A DNA stretch of 64,000 nucleotides from positions 1,240,001 through 1,304,000 of the forward strand of contig NZ_CP104011.1 of assembly GCF_025133575.1 (NCBI RefSeq), in the 5' to 3' direction. The DNA is from Pseudomonas sp. GCEP-101. GTDB lineage: Bacteria > Pseudomonadota > Gammaproteobacteria > Pseudomonadales > Pseudomonadaceae. Shown here piece after piece: positions 39,691 through 49,693 of this stretch. Every line of letters starts with the position of its first letter. Within the stretch, counting starts at the first letter, position 1. A program made the position numbers and the translations under genes. The notes under the pieces were generated by a model. It had not been told where the DNA came from. It searched no databases and saw only the letters and a list, made by a program, of their open reading frames with translations.

Positions 39691-40676
39691 CCTTGCCGCG
39701 CTGGCTGCTGGCCGCCCTGCTGCTGTGCTGGGCGGCCTTGCTGCAGGCGGCGCCGGTCGCGGTTCCGCCGCTCAGCGCCCGCGTCACCGACCTGACCCAG
39801 ACCCTCGACGCCGCCCAGCGCGCGCAGCTGGAAAACCAGCTCGCCGCCCTCGAACAGCGCAAGGGCGCGCAACTGGCCGTGCTGCTGGTTCCCACCACCG
39901 GCGAGGACAGCATCGAGGCCTACGCGCTGCGCGCCTTCGAGCAGTGGAAGCTGGGCCGCAAGGGCGTGGATGATGGCGTGCTGCTGGTGGTCGCCAAGAA
40001 CGACCGCACGCTGCGCATCGAGGTCGGCTACGGCCTGGAAGGCACCATCACCGACGTGCAGGCCGGGCAGATCATCCGTGAACAGATCGTCCCGCACTTC
40101 AAGAGCGGCGACTTCGCCGGCGGCATCCAGGCCGGCGTGGACAGCCTGATCGCGCTGATCGAACCGCCCGCCGTAGCGCCCGCCCCGGACAGTGCCGACG
40201 ACGAGCTTCCACGGACCGGCCCGAGCGAGCATTACAGCGACGCCTATTCCAACCACAACGCCAGCGCCGCCGCGGACATCCCGCCGGCGCGCCTGCTCGG
40301 CCTGCTCGCCCTGCTGGTGGGGGTGCCCCTGCTGTGCCTGCTGTTCCCGGTGCAGTGGCTGCGCCAGCGCAGCATGGGCCGCTACCTGCTGTGCAGTGCA
40401 CTGGTCGGCAGCGCGGCCTCGGCCGTGCTGCTGTTCAGCGAAGCCAATCCGGCCGCCTTGCAGCAGCAGATGATCGGTTCCTTCTCGATCCCGCTGGTGC
40501 TGTACATCTTCTTCCTGCCACCGATGTGGCTGACCTCGGGCGTGCTGCAGCTGCTGTGGATGATCCTCAGCTCGATCGGCCGAGGCGGCCGGGGTGGCGG
40601 CGGTGGAGGCGGTGGCGGAGGCTTCCGGGGCGGCGGCGGCTCCAGCGGCGGTGGCGGTGCCTCCGGCCGCTGGTAA
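39687..40676 (+). CDS. TPM-domain membrane protein (YgcG family)
   Basis: 329 residues. A signal peptide or first helix (LLAALLLCWAALLQAAPVA) leads into a TPM_phosphatase domain from about 25 to 150 (VTDLTQTLDAAQRAQLENQLAALEQRKGAQLAVLLV, DDGVLLVVAKNDRTLRIEVGYGLEG). Three or more membrane helices lie between about 195 and 295. The last ~30 residues are almost only Gly, Ser, Arg and Ala (GGGGGGGGGFRGGGGSSGGG), a usual end for this family. It overlaps lemA by ATGA, so the two are made together. It ends 6 bp from the convergent ABC gene. Confidence 0.9.
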   Translation: MTLPRWLLAALLLCWAALLQAAPVAVPPLSARVTDLTQTLDAAQRAQLENQLAALEQRKGAQLAVLLVPTTGEDSIEAYALRAFEQWKLGRKGVDDGVLLVVAKNDRTLRIEVGYGLEGTITDVQAGQIIREQIVPHFKSGDFAGGIQAGVDSLIALIEPPAVAPAPDSADDELPRTGPSEHYSDAYSNHNASAAADIPPARLLGLLALLVGVPLLCLLFPVQWLRQRSMGRYLLCSALVGSAASAVLLFSEANPAALQQQMIGSFSIPLVLYIFFLPPMWLTSGVLQLLWMILSSIGRGGRGGGGGGGGGGFRGGGGSSGGGGASGRW

Positions 40677-40682
40677 CCTGCC

Positions 40683-41459
40683 CTACAGGGCGGAAACGCC
40701 CTGTTCTTCCTCGCGGATCGAACGCAGCACCTGGCGCTGCAGGTCGATGAACTCGGCGCTGGCGGCCATGTCCTCGTGGCGCGGGCGACCGAGCTTCACG
40801 TCGAAGGTGGTCTTGATCCGCCCCGGCCCCAGGCCCATCACCACGATGCGGTCGGACAGGTACACCGCCTCTTCCACGTCGTGGGTGACGAACATCACCG
40901 TCAGCCGGTGGGTTTCCCAGATGCGCGTGAGCAACTCCTGCATCTGGTGGCGGGTCATGGCATCCAGCGCGCCGAAGGGCTCGTCCATCAGCAGGATCTT
41001 TGGCCGGTAGGACAGCGCACGGGCAATCGCCACGCGCTGCTTCATGCCGCCGGACAGCTCGTTCGGATAGGCCTCGGCGAACTTCGTCAGCTTCACCAGG
41101 GCCAGGTGCTCGTCGGCGATCTCGCGGCACTGCGCGCGGGGCAGGCCGGCCGCCTTGAGGGCGAACTCGACGTTCTGCCGCGCGGTGAGCCAGGGCAGCA
41201 GGGTGTAGGACTGGAACACCACGCCACGGTCCAGCCCAGGCCCATTGATGGGCACGCCATCCACCTTCACGCTGCCGCTGTCGAATTCCTCGAGGCCCGC
41301 GGCGATGGACAGCAGCGTGCTCTTGCCGCAGCCCGAAGTGCCGACGATGGAGACGAACTCGTTGTCCGCCAGGGTCAGGTCGATATGGCGCAGGACCTCG
41401 CGGCGCGCCTTGCCAACCGTGAAGCTCTTGTTCAGGCCGGAGATTTCCAGGGTCGCCAT
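40683..41459 (-). CDS. NitT/TauT-type ABC transporter ATPase
   Basis: 258-residue ATP-binding subunit of an importer. Walker A GTSGCGKST is at about 41-49, the signature LSGGMKQR near 138, Walker B ILLMDEPFGALD near 158 and the switch histidine in MFVTHDVEEA. The sequence is closest to the SsuB/TauB/NrtD group that serves sulfonates, taurine, nitrate or related small compounds. It shares one base with the permease gene; last gene of its operon. Confidence 0.93.
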   Translation of the reverse strand: MATLEISGLNKSFTVGKARREVLRHIDLTLADNEFVSIVGTSGCGKSTLLSIAAGLEEFDSGSVKVDGVPINGPGLDRGVVFQSYTLLPWLTARQNVEFALKAAGLPRAQCREIADEHLALVKLTKFAEAYPNELSGGMKQRVAIARALSYRPKILLMDEPFGALDAMTRHQMQELLTRIWETHRLTVMFVTHDVEEAVYLSDRIVVMGLGPGRIKTTFDVKLGRPRHEDMAASAEFIDLQRQVLRSIREEEQGVSAL

Positions 41460-42265
41460 TAGTTGCGCCTCCGGTTGTAGCGGAACAGGACCTTCTCGCC
41501 GGCGCGCATGGCCTGGTCGGTGACCAGCCCGAGGAAGCCCAGCAGGAGGATGTAGCCGATGATGGTGTCGGTCTGGAAGAAGCGCTGGGACACCGTGATG
41601 CGGTAGCCCAGGCCGGAGGTGGCGGCCACCAGTTCGGCCAGCACCAGCCAGGTCCAGGCCCAGCCGAGGCTGATCCGCAGGGCATCCCAGATGCCCGGCA
41701 ACGCGCTGGGCAGGACGATCTTCAGGAGGATGCGGCGATCCGGCATGCCCAGGGTGCGGCCGAGGCCGACGAAGTCCGCCGGCACGCGCTTGATGGCATC
41801 CATCACCATCAGCACCTGCTGGAAAAAGGTGCCGATCCAGATGATGAGGAATTTCTGGAAGTCACTGGTACCGGCCCAGAGGATGGTCAGCGGGACGAAG
41901 GCGACCACCGGCATGTAGCGCACGAAGTCCACCAGCGGTTCGCTGGCGGCCTTCCAGAAGCCATAGCAGCCGGCGAACACGCCGATCACGATGGACATCG
42001 CCGAGGACACCACGAAGGCCACGGCAATGCGGTACACGCTGACCTTCAGGTCCGCCCACAGGGTGCCGTCGGCGGCCAGCTTGAGCATGCGCGCCCAGAC
42101 GTCGCCGGGCGCCGGCAGGAAGATCTTCGGCACCGCGCCGCTGGCGCCAGCCAGCCACCAGAGCAGCGCCAGCAGGACGAACACGGCGCCGCCGATGAGC
42201 AGGAAATGACGCTGTGCGATCGGCTTGCCAATCGTGAACAGCGGGTGGGATTTACGGGCTTTCAT
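41459..42265 (-). CDS. NitT/TauT-type ABC transporter permease
   Basis: 268 residues with about six membrane helices. The first is near 20-40 (HFLLIGGAVFVLLALLWWLAG), followed by the group-typical KIFLPAPGDVWARMLKL. The EAA loop that docks to the ATPase is VGLGRTLGMPDRRILLKIVLP near 165-190. It follows the binding-protein gene after a 66-bp gap that holds a strong hairpin. Confidence 0.92.
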   Translation of the reverse strand: MKARKSHPLFTIGKPIAQRHFLLIGGAVFVLLALLWWLAGASGAVPKIFLPAPGDVWARMLKLAADGTLWADLKVSVYRIAVAFVVSSAMSIVIGVFAGCYGFWKAASEPLVDFVRYMPVVAFVPLTILWAGTSDFQKFLIIWIGTFFQQVLMVMDAIKRVPADFVGLGRTLGMPDRRILLKIVLPSALPGIWDALRISLGWAWTWLVLAELVAATSGLGYRITVSQRFFQTDTIIGYILLLGFLGLVTDQAMRAGEKVLFRYNRRRN

Positions 42266-42289
42266 GTGCGGCTCGTCGAACGGAGAAAA

Positions 42290-42316
42290 CGCGCGCCGGC
42301 TCGGAGCTGGCGCGCG
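42290..42316 (-). other. Intra-operon hairpin between binding-protein and permease genes
   Basis: Stem CGCGCGCC (42290-42297) with GGCGCGCG (42309-42316), extended inside by GCT/AGC around a three-base loop, with one mismatched pair in between. It has no T tract. Such hairpins after binding-protein genes protect the upstream mRNA and lower downstream expression. Confidence 0.75.
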
Positions 42317-42331
42317 GAGTGCTTCAGAGGA

Positions 42332-43339
42332 TCAGAGCGCCTCGACGAAACGCGCGTCGATGGCCTGTGCCGGAGTGACCGGCTGCTGCAGGATGCCGGC
42401 TTCGCTGGCGGCCTTCTGGATGTGCTCGAAGGAGCCTTTCTGGAAGGCGCCCTTCAGCTCGGCCTGGTTCTCCTTCACCGAGTAGAAGTGCACGCCGTCA
42501 AAGGCGCTGGTCAGCTCGGCCTCGTCGGCGCCCACGCCCTTGGCGATGGCGGCGCGGCCTTCGGCCTTCTGCTCGTTGAAGTGTTTCAGGCCGGCTTCCC
42601 AGCTCTTGATCAGCGCCAGCACCTGGCCGGGACGCTCCTTCAAGACTTCGTCGCGGACCACGAACACGTCGCTGATGATGCCCGGGTCATCCGAGCCCTT
42701 GTACAGCAGGTTGACCTTGGGGTTCTGCTGCTTGGCGGCGGACAGGTACGGCTCGTAGGTCACGGCGGCGGGCACTTGCCCTGCGATCAGCGCGCTGCCG
42801 GCGTTGGCGGCGGGCATCGGCACCGGCTGCACGTCGGCGAGGGTCAGGCCGGCCTTGCGCAGGGCGCTGTGCAGGAGGATGTCGCTGGTGGTGCCTTCCT
42901 CGTAGGCGACCTGCTTGCCCTTGAGATCGGTCAGGGTCTTGATCGACGGATCGACGATCAGCGCGTCGGCGCTGGTGCTCTGGTCCAGCAGCAGGACGAT
43001 CTTCACCGGCAGGCCGGCGGCGACCATGGCCATGGCGGTGTGGGTGGCGAGGTTGCCGCCGTCGATCTGGCCACTGGCCAGGGCGGCGTTCATGTCCTTG
43101 TCTTCGGTGAAGTTGACCAGTTCGACCTGCTCCAGGCCGTTGGCCTTGAAGGCGCCGGCCTGTTCGGCGACGTACCACTGGCCATAGCCCAGCCAGGGCT
43201 GCATGCCCATCTTGAAGGTGCCGGCTTCGGGCTTGGTGTCGGCCTTGATCGCGGCGGCGTGCGCGGCGCCGGCCAGCAGCAGGCTGGCGCAGGTGGCCAC
43301 GGCCAGTTGGCGCAGTGCGGAGGCGAAGGTGGTGTGCAT
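42332..43339 (-). CDS. NitT/TauT-type substrate-binding protein
   Basis: 335 residues from the ATG at 43339 (MHTTFASALRQLAVATC), with a signal peptide cut after AGAAHA; an ATG 11 codons earlier lacks a signal. The mature part is a two-lobe binding protein of the SsuA/TauA kind: KMGMQPWLGYGQWYVAEQAG at the front, VNFTEDKDMNAALASGQIDGG, VIVDPSIKTLTDLKGKQVAYEEGTTSD-like segment and AAVTYEPYLS. The gene is first in the operon. Ligand unknown: taurine, sulfonate, nitrate, and pyrimidine-type ligands are all possible. Confidence 0.9.
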   Translation of the reverse strand: MHTTFASALRQLAVATCASLLLAGAAHAAAIKADTKPEAGTFKMGMQPWLGYGQWYVAEQAGAFKANGLEQVELVNFTEDKDMNAALASGQIDGGNLATHTAMAMVAAGLPVKIVLLLDQSTSADALIVDPSIKTLTDLKGKQVAYEEGTTSDILLHSALRKAGLTLADVQPVPMPAANAGSALIAGQVPAAVTYEPYLSAAKQQNPKVNLLYKGSDDPGIISDVFVVRDEVLKERPGQVLALIKSWEAGLKHFNEQKAEGRAAIAKGVGADEAELTSAFDGVHFYSVKENQAELKGAFQKGSFEHIQKAASEAGILQQPVTPAQAIDARFVEAL

Positions 43340-43532
43340 GGTCTCTCCCCGGTCGTTGTTGTGCAGACACATTCTAGGAAACGAGTGCTGCTGGAGCGGC
43401 GGGGAGCTCGCGTCGGCCCATGCCCGCCGTGGGCGGGCAAAGGCTCACATTCAATCGACGCAAATGCAAAGGTTTTCGCCGCGGTTCGGCTTGGCTCCGG
43501 GCACGCTGGCAATCACCGGTGGGCGTCAGCCA

Positions 43533-43940
43533 TCACGGCTGGGGAATGGCGTCGTCCTTGAACTGGTCCTTGATGTAGAGGATCTCGGTGCGGCCGTGGG
43601 GCGCCGGCTGGCCGTCCGGGCCGATGTTGACGAAGACCATCTTGTCGACCGTGAGGATGCTCTTGCGGGTGATCTTGTTGCGCACTTCGCAGGTCAGGGT
43701 GATCGAGGTGCGGCCGAACTCGGTGGCGGTGATGCCCAGCTCGATGATGTCGCCCTGGCGCGCGGAGCTGACGAAGTTGATCTCGGAAATGAACTTGGTG
43801 ACCACGCGCTGGTTGCCCAGCTGGACGATGGCGTAGATCGCCGCTTCTTCGTCGATCCATTTCAGAAGGCTGCCGCCGAACAGGGTGCCGTTCGGGTTGA
43901 GGTCTTCAGGCTTGACCCATTTGCGGGTATGGAAATTCAT
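43533..43940 (-). CDS. Hotdog-fold acyl-CoA thioesterase (YciA-like)
   Basis: 135 residues from the ATG at 43940, with SD AAGGAG 6 bp upstream. The core motif NPNGTLFGGSLLKWIDEEAAI carries the catalytic asparagine/aspartate region of the YciA/BACH hotdog family. VVTKFISEINFVSSARQGDIIELG and ITLTCEVRNKITRKSI follow. Such enzymes hydrolyse short- to long-chain acyl-CoAs. It lies near the glutarate genes but is read as its own unit. Confidence 0.9.
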   Translation of the reverse strand: MNFHTRKWVKPEDLNPNGTLFGGSLLKWIDEEAAIYAIVQLGNQRVVTKFISEINFVSSARQGDIIELGITATEFGRTSITLTCEVRNKITRKSILTVDKMVFVNIGPDGQPAPHGRTEILYIKDQFKDDAIPQP

Positions 43941-44090
43941 GGAAGCTCCTTCTTGGGAGGGGTGCGCCTCGTGAGCGCGATGACGGGGAAAGCCCCGCCG
44001 GCTATGCAAGTCTGGCCCTGGTTGGCGACCGGCAGCTTGCCGTAGCTCAGTGCCTGTTCCAACGCAGTCATGCCGGCGCGCTGCCGATGT

Positions 44091-44999
44091 TCAGCCGAGG
44101 CCGGCTTCGGCGCGGTAACGCGCCGCCTCGTCGACCAGCCAGTCGCGGAACGCGCCCAGGGCGGCCGACTCCACCTTGCGTTCGGGAATCATCAGGTAAT
44201 AGGCATTTTCGCTCAAATAGGCATGTTGCATCGGCACGATCAGCCGGCCATCGGCCAGTTCCTGCTGGATCAGCATCGGCGGAATCAGCGCCACGCCCAT
44301 GCCGTGCATGGCCGCCTGGGCAAGCATGGAGAACAGCTCGTAGCGGGTGCCGCTCATGTCGTGGGCCACGCTCATGCCCAGCGAGCCGAACCACTGGCGC
44401 CAGGCGTAGGGCCGGGTGGTCTGCTGCATCAGCGGCAGTTCGGCGATCTGCGCCGCGGACAGTTCCCTGCGCCCGCCCAGCAGCTCCGGGCTGCACACCG
44501 GCACCGGGTTCTCGTGCATGAGGAAGTTGGCCACCGTACCGGACCACACCCCGTCGCCGAAATACAGCGCGGCATCGAACTCGGTGTCGGCGAAGAGGAA
44601 GGGCCGGGTGCGGTTGGTCAGGTTGACCGTGACTTCCGGGTGCAGGCGTTTGAAGTCCTTGAGCCGGGGCAGCAGCCACTGGGTGGCGAAGGTCGGCACC
44701 ACCGCCAGCTCCAGCGTACCGCCACCCTGCTGGCCCATCACCGCCAGGGTGTCGCGCTCCACGGCGTCCAGGCGCTGGGCGACGCGGCGGCTGTAGTTGA
44801 GCCCCGCCTCGGTCAGTTTCACCCCGCGTCGCGAGCGACGAAACAGCTCGACGCCAAGGAACTCCTCCAGCGTGGCGATCTGCCGGCAGATGGCGCTCTG
44901 GGTCAGCGACAGCTCATCGGCGGCCTTGGTGAAGCTCTCGTGGCGGGCGGCGGATTCGAAGGCTACCAGCGCCGCGGTGGTCGGTATCTTGCGTCGCAT
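44091..44999 (-). CDS. gcdR: LysR-type regulator of glutarate catabolism
   Basis: 302 residues from the ATG at 44999 (MRRKIPTTAALVAFESAARH). An N-terminal winged HTH is at about 5-65 (FTKAADELSLTQSAICRQIATLEEFLGVELFRRSRRGVKL region) and a LysR effector domain from about 90. It resembles the GcvA subgroup. It is transcribed away from gcdH across 223 bp, the same arrangement in which GcdR of P. putida activates gcdHG in response to glutarate. The symbol rests on this context. A possible operator pair TAGTC/GACTA lies at 45127-45159. Confidence 0.85.
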   Translation of the reverse strand: MRRKIPTTAALVAFESAARHESFTKAADELSLTQSAICRQIATLEEFLGVELFRRSRRGVKLTEAGLNYSRRVAQRLDAVERDTLAVMGQQGGGTLELAVVPTFATQWLLPRLKDFKRLHPEVTVNLTNRTRPFLFADTEFDAALYFGDGVWSGTVANFLMHENPVPVCSPELLGGRRELSAAQIAELPLMQQTTRPYAWRQWFGSLGMSVAHDMSGTRYELFSMLAQAAMHGMGVALIPPMLIQQELADGRLIVPMQHAYLSENAYYLMIPERKVESAALGAFRDWLVDEAARYRAEAGLG

Positions 45000-45126
45000 C
45001 GAATGCCTCTTCGGAATATCGTGATGCACCGGAGTCGCCAAGAACGCCTTGATTAAAGGCTTACTGGCGCTCACAGCGGAAATCAGGCAATTACGGAGTG
45101 AGAAAATAGCACAACAGCGTGCGAAT

Positions 45127-45159
45127 TAGTCGGTTGCCCGGCTTCCCGACGGCTGACTA
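45127..45159. promoter_or_regulatory. Possible GcdR operator / gcdH promoter area
   Basis: Inverted pair TAGTC (45127-45131) and GACTA (45155-45159) in the gcdR-gcdH divergent region. TTGCCC and TAGGAT with an 18-bp spacer overlap it and could be the gcdH promoter. Short arms; found by eye. Confidence 0.3.
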
Positions 45160-45222
45160 GGATGGCCCACACCTGGCCCGCCTAGACTTGTCGGGTCCTT
45201 ACATTGTCTGTTCGAGGTTTCC

Positions 45223-46404
45223 ATGGCCGCCAAAGCAAGCTTCAACTGGGAAGATCCGCTGCTGCTGGATCAGCAACTCACCGAAGAAGAGCGCATGGTG
45301 CGCGACAGCGCCCACCAGTTCGCCCAGGACAAGCTGGCCCCGCGCGTGCTGGAAGCCTTCCGCCACGAGCAGACCGACCCTGCGATCTTCCGCGAGATGG
45401 GCGAAACCGGCCTGCTCGGCGCGACCATTCCCGAACAGTACGGCGGCAGCGGCCTGAACTACGTGTGCTACGGCCTGATTGCCCGTGAAGTCGAGCGCAT
45501 CGACTCCGGCTACCGCTCGATGATGAGCGTGCAGTCCTCCCTGGTGATGGTGCCGATCAACGAATTCGGCAACGAAGCCACCAAGCAGAAATACCTGCCG
45601 AAACTGGCCAGCGGCGAATACATCGGCTGCTTCGGCCTGACCGAGCCGGACCACGGCTCCGACCCGGGCTCGATGATCACCCGCGCGAAGAAAGTCGACG
45701 GCGGCTACCGCCTGACCGGCGCCAAGATGTGGATCACCAACAGCCCGATCGCCGACGTCTTCGTGGTCTGGGCCAAGGATGACGAAGGCCAGATCCGTGG
45801 CTTCGTCCTGGAGAAAGGCTGGGAAGGCCTGTCCGCCCCGGCGATCCACGGCAAGGTCGGCCTGCGCGCCTCGATCACCGGCGAGATCGTGATGAACAAC
45901 GTGTTCGTCCCCGAAGAGAACGCCTTCCCCGACGTGCGCGGCCTGCGCGGCCCGTTCACCTGCCTGAACTCCGCCCGCTACGGCATCTCCTGGGGTGCCC
46001 TGGGCGCCGCCGAAGCCTGCTGGCACACCGCCCGCCAGTACACCCTGGACCGCAAGCAGTTCGGCCGCCCGCTGGCCGCCAACCAGCTGATCCAGAAGAA
46101 GCTGGCCGACATGCAGACCGAGATCACCCTCGCCCTGCAGGGCTGCCTGCGCCTGGGCCGGATGAAGGACGAAGGCACCGCCGCGGTGGAAATCACCTCG
46201 ATCATGAAGCGCAACAGCTGCGGCAAGGCCCTGGACATCGCCCGCATGGCCCGCGACATGCTCGGCGGCAACGGCATCTCCGACGAGTTCGGCGTGGCCC
46301 GTCACCTGGTCAACCTGGAAGTGGTGAACACCTATGAAGGTACCCACGACGTCCACGCGCTGATCCTCGGCCGCGCCCAGACCGGCATCCAGGCGTTCTT
46401 CTAA
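45223..46404 (+). CDS. gcdH: Glutaryl-CoA dehydrogenase
   Basis: FAD enzyme of the acyl-CoA dehydrogenase family; oxidises and decarboxylates glutaryl-CoA to crotonyl-CoA in lysine and glutarate breakdown. 393 residues, normal length. The FAD/substrate stretch is [17 protein letters not shown] near 140, with [16 protein letters not shown] following. The catalytic base region [20 protein letters not shown] is at the C-terminus. Arg and Ser residues typical of glutaryl-CoA binding lie in [13 protein letters not shown] near 95. First gene of gcdHG, divergent from gcdR. Confidence 0.96.
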   Translation: MAAKASFNWEDPLLLDQQLTEEERMVRDSAHQFAQDKLAPRVLEAFRHEQTDPAIFREMGETGLLGATIPEQYGGSGLNYVCYGLIAREVERIDSGYRSMMSVQSSLVMVPINEFGNEATKQKYLPKLASGEYIGCFGLTEPDHGSDPGSMITRAKKVDGGYRLTGAKMWITNSPIADVFVVWAKDDEGQIRGFVLEKGWEGLSAPAIHGKVGLRASITGEIVMNNVFVPEENAFPDVRGLRGPFTCLNSARYGISWGALGAAEACWHTARQYTLDRKQFGRPLAANQLIQKKLADMQTEITLALQGCLRLGRMKDEGTAAVEITSIMKRNSCGKALDIARMARDMLGGNGISDEFGVARHLVNLEVVNTYEGTHDVHALILGRAQTGIQAFF

Positions 46405-46411
46405 GCGCCCC

Positions 46412-46446
46412 GCGCCGGCCGGCTTCCTCGGGAGCCGGGCCGGCGC
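46412..46446 (+). other. Strong hairpin between gcdH and gcdG
   Basis: GCGCCGGCCGGCT (46412-46424) pairs with AGCCGGGCCGGCGC (46433-46446) with one bulged G: 13 bp, eight-base loop, no T tract. It lies 7 bp after the gcdH stop and may stabilise the gcdH message or set the gcdH:gcdG ratio. Confidence 0.75.
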
Positions 46447-46538
46447 CCGTTCTACCTCTCGCCCGAGAGGCCCCGGGGAGGACCGTGGCGTCCCCGCACT
46501 GCGCCCTCCCCGCCCCTATTCCCGTTGCAGGTGATTCC

Positions 46539-47762
46539 ATGTCCGGCGCCCTTTCGCACATCCGTGTCCTCGACCTCTCCCGCGTTCTCGCCGGCCCCTG
46601 GGCCGGGCAGATCCTTGCCGACCTCGGTGCGGAAGTGATCAAGATCGAGCGTCCCGGCAGCGGCGACGACACCCGCGCCTGGGGCCCGCCGTTCCTCAAG
46701 GACGCCGAAGGCCGCGACACCAGCGAAGCGGCGTATTACCTGTCGGCGAACCGCAACAAGAAATCCCTAACCATCGACTTCACCCAGCCCGAAGGCCAGC
46801 ACCTGGTGCGCGAACTCGCCGCCCAGTCCGACATCGTGCTGGAGAACTTCAAGGTCGGCGGGCTCAAGGCCTATGGCCTGGACTACGAGTCGCTCAAGGC
46901 GCTCAACCCGAAGCTGATCTACTGCTCGATCACCGGCTTCGGCCAGTTCGGCCCCTACGCCAAGCGCGCCGGCTACGACTTCATGATCCAGGGCCTGGGC
47001 GGCCTGATGAGCCTGACCGGCCGCTCCGACGCCGAGGAAGGTGCCGGCCCGGTGAAGGTCGGCGTGGCGCTGACCGACATCCTCACCGGCCTGTACTCGT
47101 CCACCGCGATCCTCGCCGCCCTCGCCCACCGCGACGTCAGCGGCATCGGCCAGCACATCGACATGGCGCTGCTGGACGTGCAGGTCGCCTGCCTGGCCAA
47201 CCAGACCCTGAACTACCTGACCACCGGCAAGCCCCCGCGCCGCCTGGGTAACGCGCACCCGAACATCGTGCCGTACCAGGACTTCCCCACCGCCGATGGC
47301 GACTTCATCCTCACCGTCGGCAACGACGGCCAGTTCCGCAAGTTCGCCGAGGTGGCGGGCCACCCGGAATGGGCCACCGACGAGCGCTTCGCCACCAACC
47401 AGGCGCGAGTGGCGCACCGCGAGGTGCTGATCCCGCTGATCCGCCAGGCCACCGTGATGCGCACCACCGCCGAGTGGATCGCCGTGCTCGAACAGGCCAG
47501 CGTGCCGTGCGGGCCGATCAACGACCTGGCGCAGGTATTCGCCGACCCGCAGGTGATAGCCCGCGGCCTGCGCGTGGACCTGCCGCACCCGCTGGCCGGC
47601 AGCGTGCCGCAGGTCGCCAGCCCGATCCGCCTGTCCGAGACCCCGGTGCAATACCGCAACGCACCGCCAACGCTCGGCCAGCACACCCACGAGATCCTCG
47701 AAGGCGTGCTCGGCCTGGACGAGGCGGCGATCGGCAAGCTGCGCGAGAGCGGCGTGATCTGA
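46539..47762 (+). CDS. gcdG: Glutarate CoA-transferase (CaiB/BaiF, family III)
   Basis: Activates glutarate to glutaryl-CoA, probably with succinyl-CoA as donor. 407 residues from the ATG at 46539, with AGGTGA upstream; the in-frame ATG at 46485 adds 18 non-family residues. Family III features: SHIRVLDLSRVLAGPWAGQILADLGAEVIKIE at the N-terminus and the catalytic aspartate in QHIDMALLDVQVACLANQ near 210. A glycine-rich part near 150-160 (GQFGPYAKRAGYDFMIQGLGG) is also present. The symbol rests on its place after gcdH and next to gcdR. Confidence 0.9.
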   Translation: MSGALSHIRVLDLSRVLAGPWAGQILADLGAEVIKIERPGSGDDTRAWGPPFLKDAEGRDTSEAAYYLSANRNKKSLTIDFTQPEGQHLVRELAAQSDIVLENFKVGGLKAYGLDYESLKALNPKLIYCSITGFGQFGPYAKRAGYDFMIQGLGGLMSLTGRSDAEEGAGPVKVGVALTDILTGLYSSTAILAALAHRDVSGIGQHIDMALLDVQVACLANQTLNYLTTGKPPRRLGNAHPNIVPYQDFPTADGDFILTVGNDGQFRKFAEVAGHPEWATDERFATNQARVAHREVLIPLIRQATVMRTTAEWIAVLEQASVPCGPINDLAQVFADPQVIARGLRVDLPHPLAGSVPQVASPIRLSETPVQYRNAPPTLGQHTHEILEGVLGLDEAAIGKLRESGVI

Positions 47763-47787
47763 CTTTCCCGCTCCACGGCAACACTCC

Positions 47788-47880
47788 CGTAGGGCGAATA
47801 ACGCCACAGGTGTTATCCGCCGCCCGTCGACTCCGAAGCCCGGAACGGCGGATGACGCGTGCCGCTTCATGCTCCCTACG
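47788..47880. repeat. GTAGGGCGAATAAC-type intergenic repeat
   Basis: Outer arms CGTAGGG (47788-47794) and CCCTACG (47874-47880). Inside, GGCGAATAAC (47793-47802) and GTTATCCGCC (47812-47821) pair at nine of ten positions, and GGCGGATGACGCG follows. This is a different family from the CGCTCCTAC repeats. Confidence 0.7.
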
Positions 47881-47890
47881 ACCGATATTC

Positions 47891-47967
47891 GGCGCCCGCC
47901 CGTGCGGGCGCCCAACGATCCCCGCACGACGCCCGCGCCAGGGTTTTCACGGCCCCTGGCGCGGGCG
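47891..47967. other. Two GC-rich hairpins upstream of the ahcY promoter
   Basis: Hairpin A: GGCGCCCGC/GCGGGCGCC (47891-47899, 47904-47912), 9 bp perfect. Hairpin B: CGCCCGCGCCAGGG with CCCTGGCGCGGGCG (47930-47943, 47954-47967), 14 bp perfect, loop TTTTCACGGC. Neither has a T tract after it; B may end or slow gcdHG transcription. Confidence 0.8.
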
Positions 47968-48015
47968 CGACGGGGAGCCTGGGCGCGACCGATTGCGCGA
48001 ACGCGACCAAAAGCC

Positions 48016-48044
48016 TTTGGCTTGTCCGGCGCCATGGCTATAAT
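48016..48044 (+). promoter_or_regulatory. Sigma-70 promoter of the ahcY unit
   Basis: Perfect TATAAT at 48039-48044 with TTTGGC (48016-48021) 17 bp upstream. The predicted start near 48051 places the whole SAH riboswitch in the leader. Confidence 0.65.
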
Positions 48045-48060
48045 CCGCAGGCTTCACTAA

Positions 48061-49635
<1,575 letters not shown>

Positions 49636-49642
49636 TGCGCCG

Positions 49643-49673
49643 GAGGGCAGACGAGCAATCGTCTGCCCTCTTT
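49643..49673 (+). terminator. Terminator-like hairpin after ahcY
   Basis: Perfect 12-bp stem GAGGGCAGACGA/TCGTCTGCCCTC with a GCAA loop and only TTT after it, 7 bp past the stop codon. The next gene starts 20 bp further, so it may act as a partial attenuator inside the operon. Confidence 0.7.
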
Positions 49674-49693
49674 GCCATCTGGAACACGAGCGC

